Shown here piece after piece: positions 22,011 to 33,245 of a stretch of 64,000 nucleotides of DNA. The notes under the pieces are model-generated. The model was given only the letters and a program-made list of their open reading frames with translations, did no database searches and was not told where the DNA came from. This DNA is from Helicoverpa zea (lineage: Eukaryota > Arthropoda > Insecta > Lepidoptera > Noctuidae), in assembly GCF_022581195.2 (NCBI RefSeq), contig NC_061466.1, forward strand, positions 9,610,001 to 9,674,000. The letters are read 5' to 3'. Position 1 is the first letter of the stretch. Every line of letters starts with the position of its first letter. The translations under genes were made by a program, and so were the position numbers.

Positions 22011-24339
22011 ATGATTAAATGATTATAGGTATTGTGTGAGGTACCTATGTCAGCTCAGTAATAAATGTCTGGAAAAAAAGTAACTAATCGTCATCTTAGA
22101 AAGCTCCTTTTGATGATATTATATGTTTGTTAAAAATTTTCTGCAATTAGATTAGTGTTTCTGCTTGCTGATTATAAAGTCAGGAAATGAAGAAGACCCA
22201 GGAAAGAATATAAAGGATTGTATACTTGTTATTTATTTTCATAAATAATATGGATATATTCGGGACTACAAAAAGTATTTTCCTGCAGCAATAACATGAA
22301 AAACGAACATTCTCTTTGGCGTTTAAAAAGTACTTCAAAATAATAACACTTTTTGATAAAAGTCATGCAATCAGGAAATGATTCGATAGCTTTGATTGGC
22401 CAATTATAAAGGTATCAATCAACTTCGAAACCAATCATTAATATAGTTTTTTATATAGGTAATTTCCATATTTTGATCACTATGTACTATCGTCAGCAAT
22501 ATATACGTAATGTTTTTGCTCAAAGATGAATAGGCTATTCACAGACGAATACATACATGAAAGCATAAACACACAACTTTATAATATACATATGTATAGA
22601 AAGTGTATTGCTGTTACTTTACTTTTACTTTAGCTGTTTTCCATAGTTCACATTCCACGGAGATTACAATATTTTATGTTGGTATGGGAACCAAAATAGA
22701 ATATAGCCTGTGCTACCGGAGGACAGGGTCAAGTTCCCAATAGTGACATGATAGGAATCGGTTCAGTAGTTTTGGAACACAAGCAATCATTAAAAAATAT
22801 TCAGTAATAAATTAAAGCTCTAATTATAAAAACAGAAATAACAACGACAGTACATTTAATAAACTTGTATTGTTATGTTGGTACTCCTCAACGGCTGTAG
22901 ACAGGAGTACACACGAGCGGAGCATGATCGATGGGGTCCGTTATGGGTAGTGTGCACGTAGCCTTACAGGTAAGACAAAGGAAGCATGCAACTCTACTCC
23001 ATTAGTGATAGACTAGGAGCCGGGACTACTGTTTACAAAAATAATTGTTCTTGTTGAAAAAAATTATTGTTTAAAAAGTGGAACAACAATGTTTTTGGTT
23101 ATTTTTTGACACAAAAATGGTAAGTTATAAATAATAAAAAAAACGTCTCAAATATGGTAGAATTTTTCACAAACAATATTTTATAGATCCTACTATTTTG
23201 CATTGCAAGAAAAAAATATATCTCAAAATATGTTTAGTTAATAACTTTAGAAATAAACACTTTATGACTATGAGACTTGAAACAAAATTCCTTACAAACT
23301 GGATTCAACTTAATTGTGATATATTAAACAAATCACAATTACAGCTTAAAAACTTCAAAGAAGTTTATAATCAAGCCTTTAAAAAACTTCTAAATAATCT
23401 CAAACAGGTCCTAAACTTAAGCTAAGTCTAGGCTTAATTAATGATCTTAAGACATAATTAATCCTAATAAAAATCTAGACTGAAACCAAAGAGCATGTAC
23501 TAAGGCTTCACTCAGTAATTAGTTAATTTTCAATCAGAATTCTGATATAAAACTTCAAAGATTTTAATATACTAATGGAAAGTTGATTAGTTTGATTGAC
23601 GTAGTGAAATTTTGTTATTCAATAGTTCATGTTTTAATTATTGGTTAATGTCAATATTAACTTGCCAGTTGAGTTGTTCTTTTAAGACTCATTTAAATAT
23701 GCTTAGCATGAATATTTTTACTTTGAGTTTAAAATATATTATGAAAAAAGCCATACTCAAAATATTATTATTTTTTTTCAATTTTTTATTCATTTTTAAG
23801 CTTAACATTGAATTACAATTTTCACCACTGCTAAGTCAACATTTTATCATTTTATTATCTGTTGCTAATAGTAAAACTTATTTAATGAATAAAAAAAAAC
23901 GATTTTCACAAAATAAATACATAACTATCACTACTGGGTATATACCTTATCCTTATACTTTATTACCCTAACCATCAGAGACCATAAGTTACAAAATGTT
24001 TGAAAGTAGAAAAATCTTAACCGCTTATTTTATATAGACGTATATTACAAAAAAATAAAAAGCATAGTTAACAAAAATGCTCGCCTAACTCCCGGTCTAC
24101 TAGGCCCTACTTAACCGAAACGGAACAATATAAATTGGCTTACTATCTCATTACATTACTGTCTAATGGAAAACACTTATTGCCTGCAAACTGAATCAAA
24201 GAAAAATACCTTCGTCTTCTTTGCTGTTAAATATAGACTTTATAAGTTCTACTTTGAGATGAAACATAGTTTTTTTTTTTTTTGGCATTTTGTAAATTAA
24301 AGGAAGGTTTGAGTATATTTTTGTCTCAAAAATACTTAT
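22011..24339. other. Intergenic, no supported gene
   Basis: AT-rich. The block 22640-22795 has wording like Helitron/SINE-type repeats (AGGAATCGGTTCAGTAGTTT) but no clear ends. ORFs of 75 and 119 codons at 23.2-24.0 kb are composed of AT-rich low-complexity codons. Confidence 0.35.
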
Positions 24340-24700
24340 CTATATATAAAAGAAAGTCGTGTCGTGAAAGTTGTGAAAGTCGTGAAAACTTAATCCGGGA
24401 AAAAGGACTTAGGATAGTTTTTGTTACGATCCGGAACGCGGGTGAAACTGCGGGCATAGGCTAGTTATTATATTAACGTTCACACTACTAAAGAAGAATA
24501 CATTTGTTACAGGAGTAGGTACGTTTGTACGTGTGGTTGTGTGTTTGTTACTTCTTCGCACTCAAACGGTTAAATTTATTTAGACGAGATATTTTGTGTA
24601 AACCTCATTAGCAAAAATATTATACTTAAAATATCCCATAAACAACTTTTTATCCGTATGCGGGAAGTACGTAAGAAGTTCCCACGTGCTGCGAGTGGAA
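24340..24700 (+). repeat. Helitron-like 3' end fragments, two in a row
   Basis: The first fragment ends CGGGTGAAACTGCGGGCATA GG CTAG at 24464, the CTAG-type terminus of lepidopteran Helitrons. The second (about 24480-24700) carries ACTTTTTATCCGTATGCGGG AAGTACG and a decayed end. Internal parts are missing. Confidence 0.5.
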
Positions 24701-25619
24701 CCACATAGGACAGCCAGTTTTATACCAGTAATTCTGGTAGCTTACATTGCTATAAAAATAATTATAATCCTGTAAATAATGAGTGCCCTACAAATACAAC
24801 ATGCGTGGGAGTTGCGCGCTGTCGAGAGTGCGTGGGCTCGCCGTGGGCGCAGCAGTAACAAGATCACTGCAATTAAATACTTGAACTACAAAAGACGCTT
24901 GAGTGTAGATTGAGAGGACTTTCTTAGTAATTTTAATAAAAGCATAATATCACGGTTGTGCTTATTTTCTTGGGGAGTAGGCAGTGATGAAGTTCGTAGA
25001 TATATCGATGATTTTCTATAAGGAGACAAGGTGGTAGAATAAAAAGATTTTATGTATACCGGGATTTTCAAAAAATGTGATAGTATAGGCCAATATTGTG
25101 AAGTCAACTTATTAATCCAGGTTTTTATAGAGAGACTTTTAATTAGACCAGAATATTAACCATTGATTACGAAAAAAATACTATCAACTTTTTAACTGAA
25201 AGCTTATTCGCAAACACACGTAAATGGCTAACGAAACGTACATTAAAAATAGTGGCCGTCTAAAAGTTAGGTTGCTTTTAAAAACTAAATAGAACTAGGT
25301 CATTTTGAATACACTGCAAATGAACTACGTGTTTGCAAATGTAAAAACGTCGACATTTCTACCTAGTGTACGGTCTACAGTCTACACTGAGGTGCACAAA
25401 AACTGTATACGAATTAAAACAATTATGGAAACTTCTGCCGTATCTCGTTTGTGAGTTGTTCTTTTAAAATTAACGTAACACTACGGATTTGCTTTGCTCT
25501 TTGTTCTATATCATGTTTTGAAAGAAAATAAGCTTCGTTTTGAAAGCAGTGCTAATGATGTAATTCTTTCTTCCATTTACATCTTCTATATATAGTTCTT
25601 CTTCAGATAAATAACAATC
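24701..25619. other. Intergenic, nothing recognised
   Basis: A GC-richer patch at 24800-24850 has no convincing frame. Confidence 0.35.
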
Positions 25620-25712
25620 TGGTTGCCGAGCCTTTTCCCAACTATGTTGATGTCGGCTTCTAGTCTAACCGGATGCAGCTGAGAACCAGTATTTTACAAG
25701 GAGCGAAAGTTT
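25620..25712 (-). repeat. SINE 3' fragment (reverse)
   Basis: It contains CCGAGCCTTTTCCCAACTAT and TTCTAGTCTAACCGGATGCA, the reverse of the SINE 3' end seen at 59164-59508. Confidence 0.65.
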
Positions 25713-27063
25713 AAACGTTTTTAACACATATTTTTTAAACATTACAGAAATAATTCTGTCATTCTTAGATTCAAACAACTATACCTGAAACAGAACAGAC
25801 TTTCAACGGCAATCTCAAATGAATATCAAGTAAACTCCTTGAAACACACGTTATACAGTTTAATACCGAAGCATTCCGTGAGTCTGTCATACACATGACG
25901 TCTTGGTGTGTGCAGATATGCGTACAATAATAGCTTAAGGCGACGAATTGGTCAACAATAATTCCATAACCGGCACGCGCATCTAAGGCGCCAAAAGGGG
26001 TCTGAGCGGGGCGAGGATAACAATACCCGCGCTAGCTTATAACTAAAAGTCGTAAGCGACAAAATCGTTTTGTAATTTTATTATTTTGAAATGATAATTT
26101 GATAAAAATTCCTTCTACAATTTTAAAGAGTATGTATATACTCAACTACTAAAAAAGTTAAGAGGCTTAAATCGGTCCCGTTTGCCCATAATATGTGAAT
26201 CTCTTTTTAAAAAGAGGTATGTTTGATATATTTTTGTCTGTTATAAAAGTTACCTAATCATGTTTTGACGTCTAACAAAATAAGGTTTATATCATGAACT
26301 TTCAGGTAACCAAGTTGTATTTTGATCCGTTTTGTATTTACTGAGAAAAATTGAGATCCTTGGCGCCAAAAATTCCAATTCGTCCTCTTAATCAAAGCGC
26401 ACACTTGCCATTTTAGTTGGTTACCAGGTTTTGGCCACCACCAACCTCTCATGTATGAGTGTGTGAGTTCGACTCCAGGTCAGGCAAGTACCAGGCAAGT
26501 ATGTGTCACCGGAAAATAACAAAACTCGTAAATTGATCAATTTTCTAGGTAGTTGATCAACTCTCGGAAAATAATAAACGGCATTTGAAATGGACTATTT
26601 AACGTGTGTTAATATGTACTTTCTTAGTATATCTTAGACACCACTGGCTGATAAAAAGGTGAGGTGAAGCACATTTTTGATAGTTGTGGAAGTTGCGTAG
26701 TAGCTAAAGCAAGCAATAATCCTTAAAATTAATTTTTCAGGGCTAATCTTAATAGTGTCTTCGAATACATTATTAGTCACATCCTTGTAACTAGAAACGA
26801 CTACTGAATACTAATATCAGCCTCATATCCTTTTCTCTTAATAGGCCGGGTAGCTGTCCAACTGACATTTCGAAGGTACATTTATGTGTTGACAAAATTA
26901 TTTTTTTTTTTTTAACACAAATAAGACAATTCATCATCGTCTATGTGCTGAGCAGCCATCTACCATGCAACGCGTCATCCTCTTAATTCATAATTCTTCA
27001 TAATAACAAGTGTGTGCCTACCTTTATGACTAAAAAACTATGGCCTGATAACATCTATAAAAG
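25713..27063. other. Intergenic; weak SINE middle fragments
   Basis: Pieces at 26470-26510 (CAGGCAAGTACCAGGCAAGT) and 26610-26650 (GTATATCTTAGACACCACTG) match the middle of the SINE at 59164-59508. Nothing else is supported. Confidence 0.4.
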
Positions 27064-27128
27064 ATGATTAAAGCTGCATCCGTTTCAGGTGGTTTGGCTT
27101 TGGCACTTGCGCTGATGGTTAACAAGGC

Positions 27129-27373
27129 CTATACGGGAGCGACATCGCCGGTCGCAACGTCCGCAGACAAATTGAGTTCCTGGTGATGTTGGAGGTTGTG
27201 CCATTCGTTGGTGACGTAGATCGCGTTTTTTGGAGAGCAGATCGAACCAGGCACTGTCATGCGCGACCCCTCCATCGGATAATTTTTTCGTCCAACTTCA
27301 GCAACTTTTTCCCAGATGTTCGGGTCTATTTTAAACGATACCATGTCGCGTTTATAGGCCACTGCAGAAAGCA
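27129..27373 (-). CDS. Possible terminal exon of an unrecognised gene
   Basis: On the minus strand, CTTTCTGCAG at 27374-27383 is a good acceptor. The frame that follows (about 81 residues, ending GDVAPV and TAG at 27129) has protein-like composition, with charged and hydrophobic residues alternating (DMVSFKIDPNIWEKVAEVGR, then CSPKNAIYVTNEWHN). It is GC-richer than its surroundings. No upstream exon or poly(A) signal was identified, and I do not recognise the protein. It could be a retroposed fragment or chance. Confidence 0.3.
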
Positions 27374-27604
27374 CGTATCATATTCTTAGAGTAAACCTTT
27401 GTGTACCGTAAGATATTGCACTGGTACAAAATTTTGCACGAGATAGTGATTTCATTTTTATTGCAGTTTATTTAACTTTTAAGATCACGCTCGATTTTTT
27501 TATAGACGTATGTCCACTATGCGTAAAAATTAGTGATGGAATAGGTAAAATTAATGAATACTGATGCGTGACAAGAAAATAATGAAAACTGTAGGAGATT
27601 CATC

Positions 27605-27690
27605 TTTTTTATGGGAAATATCAAATGATCCCTTCCGTGGGTTATCAGCGTGAGGGAGTGTCAGACTTTCTTAAACATATTACTGCTTTA
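27605..27690 (-). repeat. Fragment of the small inverted-repeat family
   Basis: The segment around GTGAGGGAGTGTCAGACTTT is the reverse of the middle of the repeat at 793-931. Confidence 0.45.
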
Positions 27691-28842
27691 TGTATCAGGA
27701 CAGTGGTAATTCTTTCAAACAATCCCGCAGTCCTAGGAGATTCATCTTATAGCGAAAAAAGTATAGTAGGTACATACAGGTGTATTTTCAAATGTTTATC
27801 TAGGCAGACGCATAGTTTCTTAATTAATTCAAATGTAAACATATTTTTTTCCAAACTTACGCCTTTCTTTAGCTTTCATGTCGAAGAATCATTATTTCAC
27901 ACCAAGTAAACAAACATGAATACTGCGGTTCCTATACCAACTTTGTTGACAAAATAACGAAAAGTTTCTAAATCTTAGTGAGTGCTTCGTCTAAAAATAG
28001 TGTATTTAAAGGACTCGCACAAAGGGCTGGGGGCCACCACTAGCACCACACATTATTACTTTAGTTTATTGGTTACCGTAACAACGTGGTAACTGGAAGA
28101 AAAAATCATGTAAAATAAAAATATTTGAGGTTGCAGTATTTTGTATTTCTTTTGCTTAATTTCGTTTTTTATAGTTATAAATCCATCAATCTACTTATGA
28201 GATGAGTTAAAGCTTATATAAGAAATTTAGGTACATAAGTTTAGTCATGATATAAAATTTATAGAGTAAAGAATTTTCGTAAAAACTGTCACTTAAGTTC
28301 CGCATCTCAATTTACCTCACATGGCTATATAAGCTTGAAAATATCTCACTTATACGACTCGTTTTAATATTCTGAGCGTAACGTACAAACATTAAAGTGT
28401 GTATAGCGCTTTATATAAGAAAATATACGATGATGAAAATATAGGAAAACAATATAATAAACGTGCTTCATGTACTGTATTAAATTTACTAGAAGTTTAT
28501 TGGTAGACGAAATGCCTAAATAATTTTTAGTAGAGAAGTGGAAGTAAAACATTTCATTATTACTTTGTATAGATAGTTCATATTTTTACGCCATCATGAA
28601 AAAAACTAAATCTCGTACCAGACATGAAAGTCTCATCTAAAACGATTCAGCCAAATTAACAAATGCCTAACAATAAGATATACCGTTAATTACCTTGCAA
28701 TATTAAAACTCTATTACTCAATGATTTCTTTTTGTTTCAGAAATAAGAAAAAAATAAAGAAAAAAATCATAGTTTTAGAGTTTCTATACATTTTTTTTTA
28801 TTCCATAAATAAAACAACAAAAATTGTATCTCTTACCAAGTT
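27691..28842. other. Intergenic, AT-rich, nothing recognised
   Basis: No ORF with protein-like features. A minus-strand AATAAA lies at 28797-28802, 41 bp past the candidate stop at 28843. Confidence 0.35.
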
Positions 28843-28962
28843 CTAGCTCACAGCAATGTCAGTGTGTTCAGTCCCCGGATATTGCAGCTTGTCGGTCCGG
28901 CTTGTAAGCGCGGACACTTCGCCGAACACCCAAGATATTTTGGACTTGATTGAGTAGCTTTT
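28843..28962 (-). CDS. Possible small terminal exon, unrecognised
   Basis: On the minus strand the acceptor-like GCTATTAG at 28963-28970 is followed by 39 codons (SYSIKSKISWVFGEV then SALTSRTDKLQYPGTEHTDI) to TAG at 28843-28845. A minus-strand AATAAA follows 41 bp later. The patch is clearly GC-richer than the AT-rich flanks. Another short frame is open in parallel, so the reading frame is uncertain. It may be the last exon of a gene whose other exons were not found. Confidence 0.27.
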   Translation of the reverse strand, partial: KSYSIKSKISWVFGEVSALTSRTDKLQYPGTEHTDIAVS

Positions 28963-28970
28963 CTAATAGC

Positions 28971-31289
28971 TACGATTTTTTATTTGATGTTTTATAGGTA
29001 AATAGAGGCCTTGGATTGTGTGTTAGAGGAGGAAATTAAAGTTCGTTGGTCATTAGAAATAAGTCCAAAAAGTTATAGACATACAAAAAATATGTGTGAA
29101 TGAAAATGTTGTGTGGTAACAAGTAGGTAAGGTACGAATTCTATTTAACATCTTAGGGTGAGTGTCTAAGGAAAACAGATGAAAGTGATGAAACATAATA
29201 TATTGTCAGTACTTATTTAATCAGAAAACTTTCACTTAGAACAAATAGCGGAACTTTCAATGCAGTCTTACCACTGACAAAAAGACTAGCGCTACAATTA
29301 CAAAAAACATAATCGAGAACTAAATTCACAAATCGATACCATTTAAAAAGCAAATACGACGTGATTCAAAAAGAAAACTAATTCCAACAAGTTTAAAGTA
29401 CCATTAACATATTTCCCGTTGAAACTGTTCCATGGAACTTAGTTTTAACACAATCTGTTTCTTCTACCCTCCGTTAAACCGACAAGTCTTGGTTCGTTCA
29501 TTGTAAGGTGAGTGATGTGGTTCCTTCTTTGTAATATTGTTTTAAATGATGGGGTTTCCTTTCATTCGTTCTGTTACCGTATTAGAAACTTTTTGGATTG
29601 GTCACAATTTAATCTACTGATATTTTTGTATTACTGTCGCAAAATATGACCACTAGAGAACCTTTACAATTGACAATGTATTTATTAAACCACGGAAAAG
29701 TAAACGATATATGTACCTACATATTATTCTATTCAAGGTTCATGGAACTCAGTGAGTTTCGATAAAACTCAGCCAATTCCTAGCACTACACTCAGGAATG
29801 AAACAAGTATTATTTTATTCTAAAACCCATCACTTCCCAGTACCGAACATATCTCCCAAAGAAGAATACAGTCCAACTCTTTAAACTCGAATGCTTCCCA
29901 CAAAAAGATCCAAACCTCAAAAGTAATGCCAGACTAAAAGCCCGCTAGTCGTCCAGAGAAAAGATTTATGTAGCGTGCGGAAACAAAGTCGGTAGCCGTG
30001 ACGGACTATCCGCGAAACGGAACGAACTACCGCTCGTTAAAAGTTGGAATAAAATAGTGAGCAGTTGCTGGTTGAAGATTTCGGTTTGTCTTGGTTTGCG
30101 TTTGACGCGAGGTGTTGGAGGGTTAAGTTTCAAAGTGTTTTGCTGAGACGTGGACTTTTTAAAGGTTTGTTTGTTTCTTTTGTGCACCCTTTAAGCTTTT
30201 TCCTCGTTACTGTATCATTAAGTGAGGTTTAAGAATAAGGAATTTAATGAAACCGAAATATTTCATGTATGTCTGAAGAACTATAAAAAATCAATACCGT
30301 GTTTTTCTCCTGTTCCCTCGCAATAAATATCGTACCACCCACACACGTCACATAACAAACATATTTTGGTGACGTAAGGAAAAACACGCATGATACATGC
30401 AAATATTCCCTTACATACCTGAAATGCTCACAGTATCATGTACGAACAAAGGGAAAAAACGTTAAAATACAAAAGGTTGATATCTCCCCTAATAGACAGG
30501 ATGTCGTCAAAGGCACCAAACATCAACTAAACGAGGTAAAACATTCGAAAAATAGCTCCGCCAAAGATGATAAGTTGCCACATAAAATTGCACGGGATTC
30601 ACTGTGGGAACTCGATTTGTTTTCGCAAATGTGAGTTTGGAATGTAGGTAGGTAACTAAAAATTTTAACTATCTTAAATTTTGAGCAGGAGAAGAGAGTG
30701 AGTGTTTTTGATGACCACAAAAACTATTAGGTATATAGATTTTCATTAGGTTTTATCATGGATAGTATGACGATTAATAGACGATACGTCACGGCTGTGT
30801 AGTGCTATGTATGGCTATGTTTCGTAACGATTGTCTGCGCGATCTTGCGGTCTGTGAAACCTTTGAGCGGATTTCATCGCGCTAAAATATAGGCACCAAT
30901 TAATTTATTTAATCCTATATAATGTACTCATAGTGATGATTTAGACTTTTTCTGGTATTCAGTGTGGGCTAAGTAAAAAAATATTAACATCAAAGTAAAA
31001 ATGTTCTTTCGTACATTTTTGTGAATATAAATTGTTGATACTTTGTCACACATACGAGGCGTGGATTAGTGAGAGTTAATGAGTACCTCCCACTTTACCG
31101 CCTACGTGGACAATTTGAAAATAGCTTTTTTTTTGTATTATGTACCTTCACCACTCAGCTGTCCATGGAAAACATGTTGGTGCTATGACCATGCATAAAT
31201 TGTTTTATTTTGAGCATATTATTTCGCCGATAACTGACGATTTGAGAATCTTTTCGTTTTTGGGAAATGTCTGAAAATACGATTTTAAT
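28971..31289. other. Intergenic, no supported gene
   Basis: The GC-richer patch near 29970-30130 and the minus-strand ORF over it lack recognisable protein features. Confidence 0.35.
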
Positions 31290-31293
31290 AGGT

Positions 31294-31554
31294 ACTCTTG
31301 TTTCCGGAGCGGGGAAACTATTGAAATTACTAAGTATTACTACTAAGGAATTTCGGGAGACAAATTAAAAGCGTGTTACCGATTCTGAGGTACTTTTAAT
31401 TGTAAAAAAACTAATCTACTGTCTGACCCATCTCGGCGCGACATCTCCGGTGGGGCGACTTATCTACCTAAGTTCTTAAAATTATAGTCAGCACATTATA
31501 CATGTGTGCGTACAGACTTAATCTAGGGCCGAAGGCTGGGTGGTCACCATAGCT
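31294..31554 (-). repeat. 3' LTR of the errantivirus
   Basis: 261 bp, the same as 38855-39115 as far as I can read base by base. In element sense it starts AGCTATGGTGACC and ends CAAGAGT. It also encodes the last 11 residues of Env. Confidence 0.95.
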
Positions 31555-33245
31555 CCTCCGACCTTAAGAGGAAAATTATCGGGAGAATCGATTTTAGATT
31601 GGTTCCGATAATTTTTCTTGAAACACGTGTATTTCAGCAATTTGAGCCGAACAACATAAACGGAAAATACAAAAATACTTAAAATAACTAAACCTAAGGT
31701 CACGTACACCAAGGACGCACTGAAGCTACTGTCCCTTTTATCAAAAACACTTTCGATCACTTCACTATGTTTTAACGAATACGCCATATATTTCACTTCG
31801 TCTAGATTTATGCCCTTCATATCAAGTGCACGTGTACTGGATAGCTGTGCGTTAGTGCGTAACTGAGGTAAGGCGATGATTGGTACTCTTTTCACCACAT
31901 CGGACTCTATGAAGATACGATGATTAATGTGTATGCCATGAATCTCCACCTCACAGGGTTCTTCGATGGTCATCAGGTAAGTACCAAATACCAATTGTCT
32001 ACTGGTCTCATCCTTGCATCGTTCTGTTAGTGTGGTCTTCTCTTCACTATACAGGATCCAGTTGTTGTTAGCGACTTGTTGGACTCTGACCTGTTCGATT
32101 TCTATTGGATGTTGTTTGCAAAGGGTAAGGTCGTTTTCGAAATTCATAAGCTGTTCGACACAGGTAAGTTCATAGAAGGGGATCCTGTTGTCTGCAGTGC
32201 AGAGGAAGCGAGCACCGGCAGAGAATGGTCTACACGGTATTGCGATTGGTGAGTATCTATTTTCTTTCGCCAATAGGTAAGGGTATTTGGGGAAAATAGC
32301 TAGGGTCTTATTTTCGGTGTCATGGAAAATTGGTAGGGAGTAAATCTTATAATAGTTATAAGTAACATTATCGGTAAGTGGTATCTCCATTATAAACGTT
32401 ATTTGATTACTTTTAATAAATGATTTAACACATATAATCTCTTCTATTTTTAACAAGTTCGCTTCGGCGGGAGGATATATTAAGCTTTCATATTCGGATA
32501 TTAATTTAAGATGATATAAAAGTTCTGAAGAATTAACAATTGATTGATGTAAAATAGAGACTCTGCTTAATGCAAGTGCAGTTTCGATTTCACTTAATCT
32601 AATAAATATAGTACGAAAGTTACTCATGAAAACATTGAACAACCCAGTTAAGTACGTCAGAAAAATCCAACTATTTTGCTGAGCAGTTAAATCTTTAATT
32701 AATGTTTCAATTTTAGTTAACCTGTTATGGAAGTTAATTGTATTCTGTTCAATAGTTTCAGTGGCATTAATAAAACTGTCAAACATTTTAGAGACCAATG
32801 TTAACCTTTTAGATATAGTGATTTGACCTTGATTCAATTTAGAAATGAGATTATCATACTTCAACGCATCATCATGATCCAAATTACCGGTAACAATTTT
32901 TATAATAGAGCCCAGTGGATTAATGAGTCCTCGTTTAGATCGTTTGGATGGTATAAGCTGTTGGTATTTTTCTACAGTTAAATCACGTATGGAATCTGTA
33001 TGCATTTTAATAGTCATAATTTCTTGTGAGTATGATGCATTCCAATCAATTAAATTACAAAGCGCTTGATAGTTGGTAGAGATGTAGTTAAGGTCAGTAT
33101 AAATTTGATCTAGGCTGATGATCTTTACAATAGTCCACTGATCAGTTTGGAAATATGCATGACCTTGTTTCACCGGTAAAACTCCTGGATTACCTTCAAG
33201 ATTTTGCAGATGAAGGGCCAGCGACAGCATCGTGACTGTCATCAA
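31518..33245 (-). CDS. env: Errantivirus Env, baculovirus-F-like fusion glycoprotein
   Basis: 575 residues with a hydrophobic N-terminal signal (MMTVTMLSLALHL) and a furin-type site KRSKR ending at residue 105. A glycine-led candidate fusion peptide (GLINPLGSIIKIVTG) follows, then long helical stretches and a membrane anchor at about 510-534 (LVYVTLGLVILSIFVFSVYV) with a 40-residue tail. This architecture is shared by errantivirus Env and baculovirus F proteins (LD130 type). The ATG overlaps the end of pol by 50 nt, so expression probably needs a spliced subgenomic RNA. The stop lies inside the 3' LTR. Open and unbroken here; whether it makes infectious particles is unknown. Confidence 0.9.
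   Translation of the reverse strand: MMTVTMLSLALHLQNLEGNPGVLPVKQGHAYFQTDQWTIVKIISLDQIYTDLNYISTNYQALCNLIDWNASYSQEIMTIKMHTDSIRDLTVEKYQQLIPSKRSKRGLINPLGSIIKIVTGNLDHDDALKYDNLISKLNQGQITISKRLTLVSKMFDSFINATETIEQNTINFHNRLTKIETLIKDLTAQQNSWIFLTYLTGLFNVFMSNFRTIFIRLSEIETALALSRVSILHQSIVNSSELLYHLKLISEYESLIYPPAEANLLKIEEIICVKSFIKSNQITFIMEIPLTDNVTYNYYKIYSLPIFHDTENKTLAIFPKYPYLLAKENRYSPIAIPCRPFSAGARFLCTADNRIPFYELTCVEQLMNFENDLTLCKQHPIEIEQVRVQQVANNNWILYSEEKTTLTERCKDETSRQLVFGTYLMTIEEPCEVEIHGIHINHRIFIESDVVKRVPIIALPQLRTNAQLSSTRALDMKGINLDEVKYMAYSLKHSEVIESVFDKRDSSFSASLVYVTLGLVILSIFVFSVYVVRLKLLKYTCFKKNYRNQSKIDSPDNFPLKVGGAMVTTQPSALD
31555..31565 (-). promoter_or_regulatory. Polypurine tract
   Basis: In element sense AAGGTCGGAGG directly precedes the 3' LTR. 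It is purine-rich apart from TC and lies inside the env reading frame. It would prime plus-strand DNA. Confidence 0.55.

Noticed and set aside
23612..23971. 119-codon ORF on the + strand
   Set aside because: Very rich in Leu/Ile/Phe/Asn/Lys from AT-rich DNA, with no recognisable domain.
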